Source: Litoribacterium kuwaitense (GTDB lineage: Bacteria > Bacillota > Bacilli > Bacillales > DSM-28697). From it: a DNA stretch of 64,000 bases. This document shows positions 46,337-56,502 of the stretch, piece by piece. Under the pieces are notes generated by a model. That model saw nothing but the letters and a program-made list of their open reading frames with translations, had not been told where the DNA came from and made no database searches. A program made the translations under genes and the position numbers. The stretch's first letter is position 1. Every line of letters begins with the position of its first letter. The stretch spans positions 1 to 64,000 of the forward strand of contig NZ_JAALFC010000002.1 of NCBI RefSeq assembly GCF_011058155.1, in the 5' to 3' direction.

Positions 46337-46390
46337 ACAAAGGGTGTTACGTTTGTTTTGCTCGGGTGGATTTTAAAAAGGGGGAGATAA

Positions 46391-47857
46391 ATGATGAAGG
46401 ATGATCATTTATATATGAAAGAGATTAAAGCGAAAGAACCATCTACTGTGAAAACCAATATTTCCTCAGCAAAAAAACAAACAAATCCAAACAAGTTTTT
46501 AGTGGTCATCATTGTCATTTCTACGCTTGGAGGACTTCTGTTTGGTTATGATACGGGGGTCATTAACGGAGCCTTACCATTTATGGGGCAAGAAGGGCAG
46601 CTAAATCTTACACCACTGACGGAAGGACTCGTAGCCAGTTCACTATTATTAGGCGCAGCCTTCGGATCAGTTTTGGGAGGGCGAATAGCAGATTATATAG
46701 GAAGAAGAAAAACCATTATGTGGCTGGCCGGGCTATTTTTTATAGCTACATTGGCATGCGCATTCGCCCCAGATACAGCTACCATGATTATAGCTCGTTT
46801 CTTCTTAGGATTAGCTGTAGGGGGAGCATCGGTTACTGTTCCAATGTTTTTAGCTGAGATGGCGCCAACAGAGCGCAGAGGACAGATCGTCACTTGGAAT
46901 GAAGTGATGATTGTTTCAGGACAGTTACTCGCTTTTATTGTTAATGCCATTCTAGGAACGACTATGGGAGATTCAGGTCATGTCTGGAGAATTATGTTGG
47001 GAGTGGCAGCAGTACCAGCAGTATTTTTAGGTCTAGGCATGCTCATTGTTCCTGAAAGTCCGCGCTGGCTTGCTGCCAAATTGCGCTTTAACGATTCAAT
47101 CCAAGTTTTAAATCGCATCCGCGATAAGGAAAGAGCCGCATCAGAATTAAATTTACTGAAACAAAATATTAGCGAGAATCATCAGAGTAGAAAAACAAAA
47201 AATGAAAATCTGAAATACTTAGCGAAACCTTGGTTTAGAAGAATGCTTTTGATCGGAATTGGGGTAGCGGTTGTCAATCAAATTACAGGTGTTAACTCTA
47301 TTATGTATTACGGTACGCAAATTTTACAAGATTCGGGCTTTGAAACCAATGCCGCTTTAATTGGGAATATCGGTAATGGTGTCATCTCGGTCGTAGCTAT
47401 GCTCACAGGAATATGGTTACTTGGAAAAGTCAACAGAAGACCTATGCTCATCACAGGTCTTATTGGGACTTCGTCTTCGCTCTTATTGATCGGAATCTTT
47501 TCTAATGTGTTCCAAGGTACAGTGGCGCTTCCGTTTATGATATTAAGCTTAACGATCCTTTTCTTAGCATTTATGCAAGGCGCTGTAGGCCCGGTCACAT
47601 GGCTTATTATATCAGAAATATTCCCGCAAAAAATTCGAGGCTTTGGGATGGGCATTTCTATTTTTTGTTTATGGATAGCTAACTTTTTTGTAGGGCTGTT
47701 ATTTCCAGTGTCGGTAGACGCCTATGGATTATCAAATACATTTTTCTTCTTTGTCATTTTAGGTGTCTTTGCTATTTTGTTCGTCTTTAAATATTTACCA
47801 GAAACAAGAAATAAGACGCTTGAGCAAATTGAAGAGGAAATGAGTCAGACAAGCTAA
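46391..47857 (+). CDS. iolT: Inositol/sugar MFS transporter
   Basis: This 488-aa sugar porter has twelve helices and the signature motifs [50 protein letters not shown]-like [14 protein letters not shown], and [14 protein letters not shown] at the end. The closest known role is IolT, the major myo-inositol uptake system, supported by its place at the end of the iol genes. Confidence 0.88.
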   Translation: MMKDDHLYMKEIKAKEPSTVKTNISSAKKQTNPNKFLVVIIVISTLGGLLFGYDTGVINGALPFMGQEGQLNLTPLTEGLVASSLLLGAAFGSVLGGRIADYIGRRKTIMWLAGLFFIATLACAFAPDTATMIIARFFLGLAVGGASVTVPMFLAEMAPTERRGQIVTWNEVMIVSGQLLAFIVNAILGTTMGDSGHVWRIMLGVAAVPAVFLGLGMLIVPESPRWLAAKLRFNDSIQVLNRIRDKERAASELNLLKQNISENHQSRKTKNENLKYLAKPWFRRMLLIGIGVAVVNQITGVNSIMYYGTQILQDSGFETNAALIGNIGNGVISVVAMLTGIWLLGKVNRRPMLITGLIGTSSSLLLIGIFSNVFQGTVALPFMILSLTILFLAFMQGAVGPVTWLIISEIFPQKIRGFGMGISIFCLWIANFFVGLLFPVSVDAYGLSNTFFFFVILGVFAILFVFKYLPETRNKTLEQIEEEMSQTS

Positions 47858-48009
47858 ACAAGTTCATAATTTTTAAAATAAATGCTTTTAGTCAAAATTA
47901 GTTTCATTTTTAAAAATGTTGCATAAATCTTCTGTATATGATCGACAAAGTAAAAGTTTGTCTTTTATTCAGTGACAGTACTTGTTTTTATAGATTCGAA
48001 CGTTTGGGA

Positions 48010-48723
48010 GTGATTACTATTTTAAAAACGATCTATCCTACTTTTGAAAGCGCTATAAATAACATCTCTGATGGTGACACGATTATGGTTGGTGGCTTCG
48101 GCTTATGCGGAATTCCTGAGAACCTGATCAAAGCACTCTCAGAAAGCAGTGTTAAAAATTTGACCGTTATTTCTAATAACTGCGGTGTCGATGATTGGGG
48201 ACTTGGTTTGCTGTTAAGAAATAAGCAAATTAAAAAGATGATTGCATCTTATGTCGGTGAGAATAAAGAGTTTGAAAGACAGCTTCTACAAGGTGATTTA
48301 GAAGTTGAGATCATTCCTCAAGGGACACTAGCTGAAAGAATCAGAGCTGGAGGTGCTGGCATCCCCGCTTTTTACACGCCTGCCGGTGTAGGAACACAAA
48401 TTGCGGAAGGAAAAGAAACGCGGGTATTCGCGGGAAAAACTTATTTGTTGGAAGAAGCGTTAGTTGCTGACGTGAGTCTTATTCGCGCTGTCAAAGGTGA
48501 CACTTTAGGCAATCTTATCTATAACAAAACGGCACGGAACTTTAATCCGCTCATGGCTGCGGCAGGCAAAACAACGATAGCAGAAGTAGAAGCGCTTGTG
48601 GAAGTCGGTCATTTACATCCAGAGTCTATTCATACGCCTAGCATCTATGTAAGTGGGCTGATTCGTGGAACGCAAGATAAGAGAGTAGAGAAGCTCACCA
48701 TAGCGAAGGGAGGATCGTCATGA
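48010..48723 (+). CDS. scoA: 3-oxoacid CoA-transferase subunit A
   Basis: This protein of about 237 aa is the alpha subunit of a CoA transferase that moves CoA from succinyl-CoA to a 3-oxo acid. [19 protein letters not shown] and [17 protein letters not shown] are hallmark segments. The start is unclear: the family N-terminus corresponds to an ATT codon at 48019, 8 nt after GGGAG, while GTG 48010 and TTG 48004 overlap that site. The gene overlaps scoB by four bases (ATGA). Confidence 0.88.
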   Translation: MITILKTIYPTFESAINNISDGDTIMVGGFGLCGIPENLIKALSESSVKNLTVISNNCGVDDWGLGLLLRNKQIKKMIASYVGENKEFERQLLQGDLEVEIIPQGTLAERIRAGGAGIPAFYTPAGVGTQIAEGKETRVFAGKTYLLEEALVADVSLIRAVKGDTLGNLIYNKTARNFNPLMAAAGKTTIAEVEALVEVGHLHPESIHTPSIYVSGLIRGTQDKRVEKLTIAKGGSS

Positions 48724-49391
48724 AAGTACAAGATCAAAAGGTTGTGAGAGAGCGAATTGCTAGAAGAGCGGAAAAGGAAATTCAAAGCGGCGATTATGTC
48801 AATTTAGGAATTGGGATGCCTACGTTAATTGCAAACCACTTAGATGAAACTAAACAAGTGATGCTTCATTCTGAAAACGGTTTACTAGGGATCGGTCGTT
48901 ATCCTACTGAACACGAGGTTGACCCAGATTTAATTAACGCAGGTAAAGAAACGATATTAGTAGCCAAAGGAGGCGTCTTTTTTGACAGTGCAGAATCATT
49001 TGCGATGATTCGCGGAGGTCACATTGATCTTGCCATTCTTGGTGGAATGGAAGTATCTGAGCAAGGGGATTTGGCGAATTGGATGATTCCAGGAAAAATG
49101 GTAAAAGGTATGGGCGGAGCAATGGATCTAGTCAATGGAAGCAAGAAAGTCGTTGTGGTTATGGAACATGTAAATAAATTTGCAGAGCCTAAGATTTTAA
49201 AAATGTGTAGTTTGCCATTAACTGGTACTCAAGTTGTCAATCGAATCATTACAGACCGAGCGGTTATTGACAAAACGGAAAATGGTCTCCAACTCATCGA
49301 GGTGGCAAGTGGTTATTCAGTCAAAGATGTTCAAGAATCTACCGAGCCGGACATACTTGTACATCCGGATGTAAAGATGAATGCGTTTTAA
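48720..49391 (+). CDS. scoB: 3-oxoacid CoA-transferase subunit B
   Basis: This 223-aa beta subunit carries the catalytic Glu52 in HSENGLLG, which forms the CoA thioester. [12 protein letters not shown] and [17 protein letters not shown] are typical. It is translationally coupled to scoA. The position after iolT suggests coordinated use with the thiolase that follows, to make or consume acetoacetyl-CoA. Confidence 0.9.
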   Translation: MKVQDQKVVRERIARRAEKEIQSGDYVNLGIGMPTLIANHLDETKQVMLHSENGLLGIGRYPTEHEVDPDLINAGKETILVAKGGVFFDSAESFAMIRGGHIDLAILGGMEVSEQGDLANWMIPGKMVKGMGGAMDLVNGSKKVVVVMEHVNKFAEPKILKMCSLPLTGTQVVNRIITDRAVIDKTENGLQLIEVASGYSVKDVQESTEPDILVHPDVKMNAF

Positions 49392-49450
49392 ACAATGTAT
49401 CCTTACCAATAAATCGTGAAAATATAGATTCGTGATGAGGGGAATGAACA

Positions 49451-50644
49451 ATGAAAGAAGTCGCAATCGTTAGTGCCGTTAGGACACCTATCGGCACACT
49501 TGGTGGAGCCTTTAAGGACATAACAGCAACAGACTTAGGTGCACAAGTGATTCAAAAAGCTGTCGAAAAAGCAAACATTGATCCATCAGATATTGATGAA
49601 GTCATTATGGGCAATGTACTTCAAGCTGGAAACGGGCAAAATCCGGCTCGACAAGCTTCCGCCAAAGCAGGTATCCCCTATTCAGTACCCGCTATGACCT
49701 TAAACAAAGTGTGTGGCTCTGGATTAAAAGCCGTTCATTTAGGGTATCAAGCGATCAAGCTTGGACAAGCTGAGGCTGTCGTTGCTGGAGGAATGGAAAG
49801 TATGTCTCAAGCACCCTATCTCCTTGAAAAAGCCCGGTACGGGTACAGGATGGGGAATGGCATTGTAGAAGATAGTCTGATAAAGGACGGTTTGTGGTGT
49901 TCGATTGATGATTGCCACATGGGGATTACGGCTGAGCACTTGAGCAAACATTACAATATCTCTAGAGGCGAGCAAGATGAATTTGCTGCTGAAAGTCATT
50001 ATAAAGCCAATCAAGCTCAAGTAGAAGGGCGTTTCACAGATGAAATTATACCTATATTGGTTCCGCAAAAAAAAGGAAAGTCGGTATGGATTGACCAAGA
50101 TGAACACCCGAGAAAAGGAGTATCTATTGATACATTAGCTAAGTTAAAGCCAGCATTTATAAATAAAGGCACAGTCACAGCAGGAAATTCTTCAGGTATT
50201 AATGATGGTGCAGCCGCGGTTGTTTTAATGGATGCAAGCAAAGCGAGAAAAAGAGGAATTCGTATCTTAGGGGTGATCCAGCAAAACATGAGCGTTGGAA
50301 TAAGTCCTGCAAAAATGGGAATTGCCCCTGTTTATGCGACAAGAAAAATATTAGCAAGAACCGATACATCCTTAGGTGAATTAGATATTCTTGAAGTTAA
50401 TGAAGCATTTGCTGCGCAAGCATTAGCGGTTTATAAAGAGCTCAATCTGGATCAAGTAAAAGTAAAAGTCAATCCGAATGGTGGCGCAATTGCACTCGGC
50501 CATCCTATTGGGGCAAGCGGTGCTCGAATACTCGTCACCTTAATCCATGAAATGAAAAGACAAAAAGCCAGGAAAGGGCTGGCGACATTATGTATTGGTG
50601 GAGGTCAAGGGGTAGCGACGATCATTGAACGAGAGAACGGGTAA
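49451..50644 (+). CDS. Acetyl-CoA C-acetyltransferase (thiolase)
   Basis: This 397-aa thiolase has Cys88 in [12 protein letters not shown], His in [12 protein letters not shown] and Cys in LCIGGGQG, the complete catalytic triad. It cleaves or forms acetoacetyl-CoA. It starts 60 nt after scoB with GAGGGG upstream, so scoA-scoB-thiolase reads as an acetoacetate/short-chain acyl-CoA unit. Confidence 0.92.
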   Translation: MKEVAIVSAVRTPIGTLGGAFKDITATDLGAQVIQKAVEKANIDPSDIDEVIMGNVLQAGNGQNPARQASAKAGIPYSVPAMTLNKVCGSGLKAVHLGYQAIKLGQAEAVVAGGMESMSQAPYLLEKARYGYRMGNGIVEDSLIKDGLWCSIDDCHMGITAEHLSKHYNISRGEQDEFAAESHYKANQAQVEGRFTDEIIPILVPQKKGKSVWIDQDEHPRKGVSIDTLAKLKPAFINKGTVTAGNSSGINDGAAAVVLMDASKARKRGIRILGVIQQNMSVGISPAKMGIAPVYATRKILARTDTSLGELDILEVNEAFAAQALAVYKELNLDQVKVKVNPNGGAIALGHPIGASGARILVTLIHEMKRQKARKGLATLCIGGGQGVATIIERENG

Positions 50645-51205
50645 AAAGAGACAAGGGACAAGTTACCAGTATTTACTTTCCCTACTCATTTAAAGTAGTG
50701 ATGTTATTTACACATCAATATAATTGAGCACTTAGGGGTCTTTAATTGCAACAAAATGACACCCTTTTATGTAAAGGATCCATTACAGATGACATAATCA
50801 GTAATGCTGGAAAGAAAGTCGAGCTTGTTGAGTGACACACTTTATTAAACCTTGCTGTAGAAAAGGTTTTACATGCGTTGGTCACAAGTAAATTTGAGCC
50901 GTCAAACAATGCTATATTGAGAGGATGTTTTTGGTGATAGCCTTTCATTCATTGTTTGTCTTAGCGTATCGAAGGTCTATCTCTGCTCACACGCGATAGG
51001 CCTTTTTTATATTAAATTGTGACATCTATTACAGCGGAACACCTTGCGTGCAAAACGTTTCATCGATAAACTTCCTCATCCATTTCTTCAGCTAACTTTG
51101 TTCCAAAGTTGTTTCCACCTCGAAAACTGATGGGCAAAATATGTTTTATTTTTTCCCTTAACACCTTATCGATTTTTATTTCCAAAAGGGACACTTTCAT
51201 AAGCA
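50645..51205. other. Intergenic region after the thiolase
   Basis: It contains a 29-codon frame without a start (about 50742-50835, ending IISNAGKKVELVE), a terminator (50973-51008) and a minus-strand 48-codon frame (51060-51206). No recognised gene. Confidence 0.4.
50973..51008 (+). terminator. Rho-independent terminator
   Basis: AGGTCTATC (50973-50981) pairs GATAGGCCT (50995-51003), followed by TTTTT. Confidence 0.82.
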
Positions 51206-51206
51206 T
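51060..51206 (-). CDS. Small hypothetical protein or gene remnant
   Basis: A 48-codon minus-strand frame starts at ATG 51206 after GGGGTGAG and ends at 51060 (…LAEEMDEEVYR). It has charged, helix-compatible sequence but no recognised family. It could be the remnant of a longer gene. Confidence 0.3.
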   Translation of the reverse strand: MLMKVSLLEIKIDKVLREKIKHILPISFRGGNNFGTKLAEEMDEEVYR

Positions 51207-51290
51207 CTCACCCCAAAACAGCTGTTTAGCTTGCTAATATCATCGGCATCAATATTGCGAAAAATAATATTTGTTTTTTCTGAAAATAAA

Positions 51291-51319
51291 TTGACATATG
51301 AACATATGGAATATAATAT
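51291..51319 (+). promoter_or_regulatory. Promoter before the FAD oxidoreductase locus
   Basis: TTGACA (51291-51296) and TAATAT (51314-51319) have 17-bp spacing; TATAAT at 51312 with 15-bp spacing is an alternative. The spacer carries a CATATG-AA-CATATG repeat that may be a regulator site. Confidence 0.65.
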
Positions 51320-51503
51320 GAATTAAAATAATCACAAACGAACAAAAACGAGCATTTTTGAAAAAGGAGGAGGCTGGTGAGTTAGCGAATCAGAGTCACT
51401 CCTTGTGAAGTCTATTCATGACAGTGTCAGTGAAGGTTGCCACGTGAAGTATATTCAAAAAAAAAGAATCATTGGACAAATTATTGATGTAGGAGTGAGA
51501 TGA

Positions 51504-53753
51504 ATGAGGTATGAAACAGTAAAGGCAGATCTGACTGTTGTAGGTGGCGGACTTGCTGGTGTCAGTGCAGCAGTTTCTGCCGCTCGAATGGGGAAAAAGG
51601 TTTCGTTGGTGCAAAACCGACCAGTATTGGGTGGTAATTCTAGTAGTGAGATTAGAGTTTGGGTCCTTGGCGCAACAGGTTTAGGGGTAAATCGATATGC
51701 AAGAGAAACTGGAATTGTTGGTGAAATGCTCGTTGAAAATCAATACTTAAATCCGGATGGAAATCCATATTATTGGGACTTGGTCGTTCTAGAAACCGTT
51801 TTAAAGGAGCCGAACATCCAACTTTTTCTTAATACGAATGTCTATGAAGTAGAAGCACAAGGAGAAGAGAATGAGCGGATTATTAAGTCAGCGACAGGGT
51901 TTATGATGGGATCTGAACGAAAAATCCGTTTTGAAAGCCCCATTTTTTTAGATTGTACCGGAGATGGCCTCGTCGGGTTTCTTGCTGGCGCAAAGTATCG
52001 AATTGGCCGTGAGTCAAAAGAGGAGTTTCAAGAAGAATGGGCCCCTGAAAAACCTGACAATATTACATTGGGAAGTACAATGTTCTTTTACACAAAAGAT
52101 GCTGGTCACCCAGTAAAGTTTGTGCCCCCAAGCTTTGCCCAAGATATCACGAAAACAGCCATTCCAATGAAACGTGTGTTTAAAGCAGGAGACAACGGGT
52201 GTTATTATTGGTGGATCGAATGGGGCGGAGAAGACCATATAAATACATTGTATGACAATGAAAAAATACGTGATGAATTGAGGTCTGTCATTTATGGGAT
52301 ATGGGATTACATTAAAAACTCAGGAAACTTCGATGCGGAAAATATGACCTTAGAATGGGTCGGCAGTGTACCAGGAAAAAGAGAATATCGCAGGTTCATA
52401 GGCGATCACATTTTAACGCAAAACGATATTGTGAACCAAGTCCCGTTTGAAGACCGCATTGCTTTTGGGGGCTGGTCGATTGATTTGCATCCGCCGGAAG
52501 GAATGTATGCCTCTGAGTATGTGTCCAAGTTGTATTGCGCAGATGGGAACTTCCACATCCCGTTTAGAAGCCTGTATTCTGTCAACGTCGATAATTTATT
52601 TTTTGCGGGTCGAAACATCAGTGCAACGCATGTGGCTTTCGGAGCAACGCGCGTCATGGCGACTTGTTCAGTCATGGGCGAAGCCGTCGGCGCAGGGGCT
52701 GCCTTATGCATAGACAAAGGGGTGACTCCGCGGGAGCTATGTAAAAACCACATCAAAGAGTTGCAAGAAACACTTTTATGGAAAGATGCTTCAATCATCG
52801 GATTGCCTTACGAGGATTCAAACGATATTGCGCCACAAGCGAGAATAAGTGCCTCAAGCGTTTCAAGAAATGTGGAGGTCAGTCAACCTAAAAATGCGTA
52901 TCCTTTAGACACGGACGTAGCGATTTTACTTCCGGTTGATCCTAAAATCAGTGAGGTAGAAGTGTTGTTAGATGCAAATCAAGATACAACCGTGCAAGTC
53001 GAGCTCTGGGATACTGGAAGAAAAGAGAATTACATCCCCTATCAGCAACAATGCAGCGATGAAGTAGCGGTGAAAAAAGGAAATCAGCAGTGGGTCACCT
53101 TTTCACTGCCATGGTATCCGGCAGAAGCACAAAACGCTTTTATTATTGTCAGAGAAAATGAAGCTGTTTCCTTGTATCAATCAAGTGAATATAAGACAGG
53201 AATATTAGGGCTTATTAAAGAGAAAAGCGCCAACATTTCAAGATTACTAGAAGCAATCAACAATGAGCAGCCTGTTGTACAGTGGAGTAAAAAGCCTATT
53301 GGGAGACATCCATTCTGTGTGAGATTAAAAGACGAAACGAATGCATATACACCAGCAAAGGTCACAGATGGTTATCTTCGTCCATATGGTGGGCCTCATA
53401 TGTGGCATTCTGCGCCAATCAAAGGTGCTGAGGAGTGGATTAAACTGACCTGGGAAAGCCCAGTGAATGCATCAGAAGTACAGCTTGTTTTTAACGATGA
53501 CGTCAATGAAGATCTAAATAACTTACACTATATTCGCACGCCTTTTGATATTTTTCCAGAGTTGGTAAAAAATTATCGGGTTGAAGTCTATGTAGAGGGA
53601 CAATGGAAAGTCATTGCCCAAGAAAAAAACAATCGAAAACGAAAAAAAGTGCATTCCATTGATCGCTCAATGACGCTAGAAAAGCTTCGCCTTGTCGTAG
53701 AAGAAACGAATGGTTCACGCTTTGCAGAAGTGGGCACAATTCGTGTGATCTAA
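51504..53753 (+). CDS. FAD-dependent oxidoreductase (FAD_oxidored family)
   Basis: This 749-aa protein begins with a Rossmann FAD site (LTVVGGGLAGVSAAVSAARM) and the RPVLGGNSSSEIRVW segment typical of this family. It has a second FAD-contacting region (NLFFAGRNISATHVAFGATR) near residue 370. Residues after about 460 form a beta-rich extension. Such enzymes occur in polysaccharide-use loci of Bacillales and Bacteroidota, but their substrate is mostly unknown. No signal peptide, so it acts on imported material. It leads the second importer locus. Confidence 0.85.
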   Translation: MRYETVKADLTVVGGGLAGVSAAVSAARMGKKVSLVQNRPVLGGNSSSEIRVWVLGATGLGVNRYARETGIVGEMLVENQYLNPDGNPYYWDLVVLETVLKEPNIQLFLNTNVYEVEAQGEENERIIKSATGFMMGSERKIRFESPIFLDCTGDGLVGFLAGAKYRIGRESKEEFQEEWAPEKPDNITLGSTMFFYTKDAGHPVKFVPPSFAQDITKTAIPMKRVFKAGDNGCYYWWIEWGGEDHINTLYDNEKIRDELRSVIYGIWDYIKNSGNFDAENMTLEWVGSVPGKREYRRFIGDHILTQNDIVNQVPFEDRIAFGGWSIDLHPPEGMYASEYVSKLYCADGNFHIPFRSLYSVNVDNLFFAGRNISATHVAFGATRVMATCSVMGEAVGAGAALCIDKGVTPRELCKNHIKELQETLLWKDASIIGLPYEDSNDIAPQARISASSVSRNVEVSQPKNAYPLDTDVAILLPVDPKISEVEVLLDANQDTTVQVELWDTGRKENYIPYQQQCSDEVAVKKGNQQWVTFSLPWYPAEAQNAFIIVRENEAVSLYQSSEYKTGILGLIKEKSANISRLLEAINNEQPVVQWSKKPIGRHPFCVRLKDETNAYTPAKVTDGYLRPYGGPHMWHSAPIKGAEEWIKLTWESPVNASEVQLVFNDDVNEDLNNLHYIRTPFDIFPELVKNYRVEVYVEGQWKVIAQEKNNRKRKKVHSIDRSMTLEKLRLVVEETNGSRFAEVGTIRVI

Positions 53754-53808
53754 GAAAGATTAATAATCTCTTAATATTTTCTCAACACAATATCAATATA
53801 GGGGTTTT

Positions 53809-53982
53809 ATGATAGTCAGTGTATTCAATCTGTTTTATTTTTGGAACGTTCCATATTTATTTAAGACGTTTAAAGGCATTGATTCACAAGGGCACTTTCA
53901 AACACATTACCATGAGACGTTTAAATCCATCGTACGGATGGATTCGTATTACCACTCGTTTTGGAACGTTCAGGATGAGTAG
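53809..53982 (+). CDS. Small ORF of unknown function
   Basis: This 57-codon frame starts at ATG 53809 with AGGGG close upstream. It is aromatic-rich and contains the similar ends FYFWNVPY and HSFWNVQDE, reflecting a TTTTGGAACGTTC nucleotide repeat (about 53838 and 53960). No family recognised; it may not be a gene. Confidence 0.3.
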   Translation: MIVSVFNLFYFWNVPYLFKTFKGIDSQGHFQTHYHETFKSIVRMDSYYHSFWNVQDE

Positions 53983-54038
53983 TATCTATCGCACTCTTAA
54001 CGCTTTTGCGACATTCATGATTGAAAAGGGGTAAGCCA

Positions 54039-54632
54039 ATGACGAGAATCACTTTTGTTAGACATGGAAACACCGATTGGAATGTAAAAAAAAGAGCACA
54101 GGGCCATTCCAGTAACCCTTTAAATAGGACAGGGTTTCAGCAAGCTGATGCTGTGGCCAAGCGCTTAGCCAACGAACATTGGGATGTATTGGTATCAAGC
54201 GACTTATTAAGGGCGAAGCAAACAGCGGAAATCATTGCTTCATATATCAACTTACCGATTTTATATGATCAAAGGTTGCGAGAAAGAGACCGTGGAGACA
54301 TAGAAGGGACGATTGAAGAAGAGCGAATTGAGCGCTGGGGGAAAGATTGGCGTCGTTTAGGATTATGGCAGGAGAGCTACGCAGCGTTACAAGTCAGGGG
54401 ACGAGAGTTTGTGGAAGATATTGAAAGCCGGTTCCAAGGTAAATCGATCCTTGTCGTTACGCACGGACGCCTTCTCATTCAAACCTTATATGAACTATGT
54501 CCAAATGACACAGAAGAAAATGACCTCTTAGATAATACGTCCGTGACCGTTATACAAAAAAACGCCAGCGCGTGGACGTACAACTTGTACAACTGTACGA
54601 GTCATTTAGAGGAAGAAGCGATTACGAAGTAG
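54039..54632 (+). CDS. Histidine phosphatase family protein
   Basis: This 197-aa phosphoglycerate-mutase-like phosphatase has the catalytic FVRHGNTDWN (His10 phosphorylated), LNRTGFQQADAVAKRL, SSDLLRAKQTAEII and VVTHGRL with the second His. All catalytic residues are present. Substrate unknown. ATG 54039 follows AAAAGGGG; a TTG at 54021 is too far from any site. Confidence 0.9.
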   Translation: MTRITFVRHGNTDWNVKKRAQGHSSNPLNRTGFQQADAVAKRLANEHWDVLVSSDLLRAKQTAEIIASYINLPILYDQRLRERDRGDIEGTIEEERIERWGKDWRRLGLWQESYAALQVRGREFVEDIESRFQGKSILVVTHGRLLIQTLYELCPNDTEENDLLDNTSVTVIQKNASAWTYNLYNCTSHLEEEAITK

Positions 54633-54659
54633 CTTTATATCGAAGTAGGGGGGCTGAAA

Positions 54660-55490
54660 ATGAAAATCACCTTTTTAGGGACAGCAGCGGCCGATCAAAT
54701 CCCATCACCTTATTGTGATTGTCCGCGATGTGAGTTTGCCCGTAAGCACAGAGGCCGTGATATGCGCAAGCGGTGTTGCTATTTAATTAATGATGATTTG
54801 CTTGTTGATATTGGCCCCGATTTACTCGTTGCCTGTTCGCTGCATGATGTTCATTTGCTGAATGTAAAACATACGTTAGTCACCCATAGCCATCGCGACC
54901 ACTTTGATATAGCGAATCTCGTCGTGCGGAAACAAGGGTTTCAAAGTCGGAGTGACATTCCACAGATGAACTTTGTCGCTCCACCGTCAGTGATGACATT
55001 GCTGAATACAAGTGGTGTCAAAGATTCCGCCATGGGCATACAGAGAGTGCCTATCTTACCCTACGATGAAGTCGATCTTTCACCTTATCAAGTGAAAGCA
55101 CTGAAAGCGACCCATTATCCTACAGTTGGCGATGCCGTCAATTTTATTATTGATGATGGTCAGTCGACCGTTTTAATTGCTTCAGATACAGCGGTTTATA
55201 AGGACGAGGTCTGGGCGCATTTGGAAAATGTAACGTTAGATCAACTCATTATAGAATGCACGGTTGGCACAAACACTTCCTTTAAGGCGGGGCAGGAGCG
55301 GCATTTAAGCATCGATGGTGTCCAATATATGATTGAGAAAATGAGAGAAATGAATGTTGTTACGGATGAGACACAGCTTTGTGCAACCCACTTTACCCAT
55401 CAACATTGCCCGTCCCATGAAGAGCTTAGTCAAGTCTTATCGAAATTGGGCGTCGAGTGTGCCTACGATGGATTCATATTAACCGTCTGA
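54660..55490 (+). CDS. PhnP-like metallo-beta-lactamase-fold hydrolase
   Basis: This 276-aa hydrolase has the metal motif THSHRDH. Near the N-terminus it has CDCPRC, matching the extra cysteine cluster of PhnP, the 5-phosphoribosyl 1,2-cyclic phosphodiesterase. Further metal ligands are in ATHYPT, IASDTAVY and CATHFTHQH. A cyclic phosphate or lactone substrate is plausible. It lies 27 nt after the phosphatase and 33 nt before the importer genes. Confidence 0.85.
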   Translation: MKITFLGTAAADQIPSPYCDCPRCEFARKHRGRDMRKRCCYLINDDLLVDIGPDLLVACSLHDVHLLNVKHTLVTHSHRDHFDIANLVVRKQGFQSRSDIPQMNFVAPPSVMTLLNTSGVKDSAMGIQRVPILPYDEVDLSPYQVKALKATHYPTVGDAVNFIIDDGQSTVLIASDTAVYKDEVWAHLENVTLDQLIIECTVGTNTSFKAGQERHLSIDGVQYMIEKMREMNVVTDETQLCATHFTHQHCPSHEELSQVLSKLGVECAYDGFILTV

Positions 55491-55523
55491 TCAGCTAAAT
55501 CTTTTTTTAAAAGGAGGGACACG

Positions 55524-56489
55524 ATGAGTACAGTGACATCATCAAAAGAGAAAACAGGATTGAACCCAAAAAAACAAACGCGCCCGCTAGCGACTTTGCG
55601 GAAAGTTGCTAGAAATTGGGAGTTGTACCTGTTTCTTTTGCCAACACTCGTCTATTTTCTAATCTTTAAATATTATCCGATGTATGGCTTACAAATTGCG
55701 TTTAAAGACTTTATGGCGGTTCATGGGATTTTAGGCAGTCCGTGGGTTGGCTTTGAACATTTCATTCGTTTTTTTGAGTCTTATCAATTTTGGAATCTCT
55801 TAGGGAACTCTTTGCTCATCAACTTTTACCAATTGATTTTTGCGTTTCCGATTCCGATTATATTTGCTTTAATGCTGAATCAAGTGACGAGAACACGCTT
55901 TAAAAAAGTTGTGCAAACGGTCACCTACGCACCGCACTTTATTTCGGTCGTCGTGTTGGTGGGCATGCTTTTTATTTTCCTCTCTCCGTCCAACGGGTTT
56001 GTGAATAATATCATTCAGTTGTTCGGTGGCGAACCGATTTATTTTATGGGGAGCGAAGCGTGGTTTAAGCCGGTGTTTGTCGGGTCACAAATATGGCAGA
56101 CAACAGGATGGAGTGCCATCATTTACTTGGCTGCGTTGACTTCTGTCGACCCACAGTTACATGAAGCGGCCATCGTTGACGGGGCTACGAAACTTCAAAG
56201 AGTGTTTCATATCGACATCCCGGGAATTCTTCCAGTCATTATGATTATGTTGATTTTGGAGATTGGAAATTTCGTTACACTTGGCTACCAAAAGGTCCTC
56301 CTAATGCAAAACGAATTGAACATTGCGTCTTCTGAAGTGATTCAAACGTATGTGTATAAATCAGGTTTGTTGAATTCGCAATTCAGTTACGCTGCTGCGA
56401 TAGGCCTGTTTGAGAATGTAATCAACTTTATTCTGCTGATCATGATGAATCAAATGGCAAAGAAATTTAAACAACAAAGCTTGTTTTAA
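55524..56489 (+). CDS. ABC transporter permease, LplB/YteP-like
   Basis: This 321-aa permease is a paralogue of the one at 12442, sharing KYYPMYG, GSPWVG and the EAA loop HEAAIVDGATKLQRVFHIDI. It forms the channel with the next gene, which starts after only one spacer base. AAAGGAGGG precedes the ATG. Confidence 0.92.
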   Translation: MSTVTSSKEKTGLNPKKQTRPLATLRKVARNWELYLFLLPTLVYFLIFKYYPMYGLQIAFKDFMAVHGILGSPWVGFEHFIRFFESYQFWNLLGNSLLINFYQLIFAFPIPIIFALMLNQVTRTRFKKVVQTVTYAPHFISVVVLVGMLFIFLSPSNGFVNNIIQLFGGEPIYFMGSEAWFKPVFVGSQIWQTTGWSAIIYLAALTSVDPQLHEAAIVDGATKLQRVFHIDIPGILPVIMIMLILEIGNFVTLGYQKVLLMQNELNIASSEVIQTYVYKSGLLNSQFSYAAAIGLFENVINFILLIMMNQMAKKFKQQSLF

Positions 56490-56502
56490 GGTGGTGAAAA
56501 GC

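Noticed and set aside
51365-51503. Short frames (LKKEEAGELANQSHSL and a 33-codon GTG frame) just before the FAD oxidoreductase
   Set aside because: Neither has both a proper start and a family match; they lie in the leader and may simply be untranslated.
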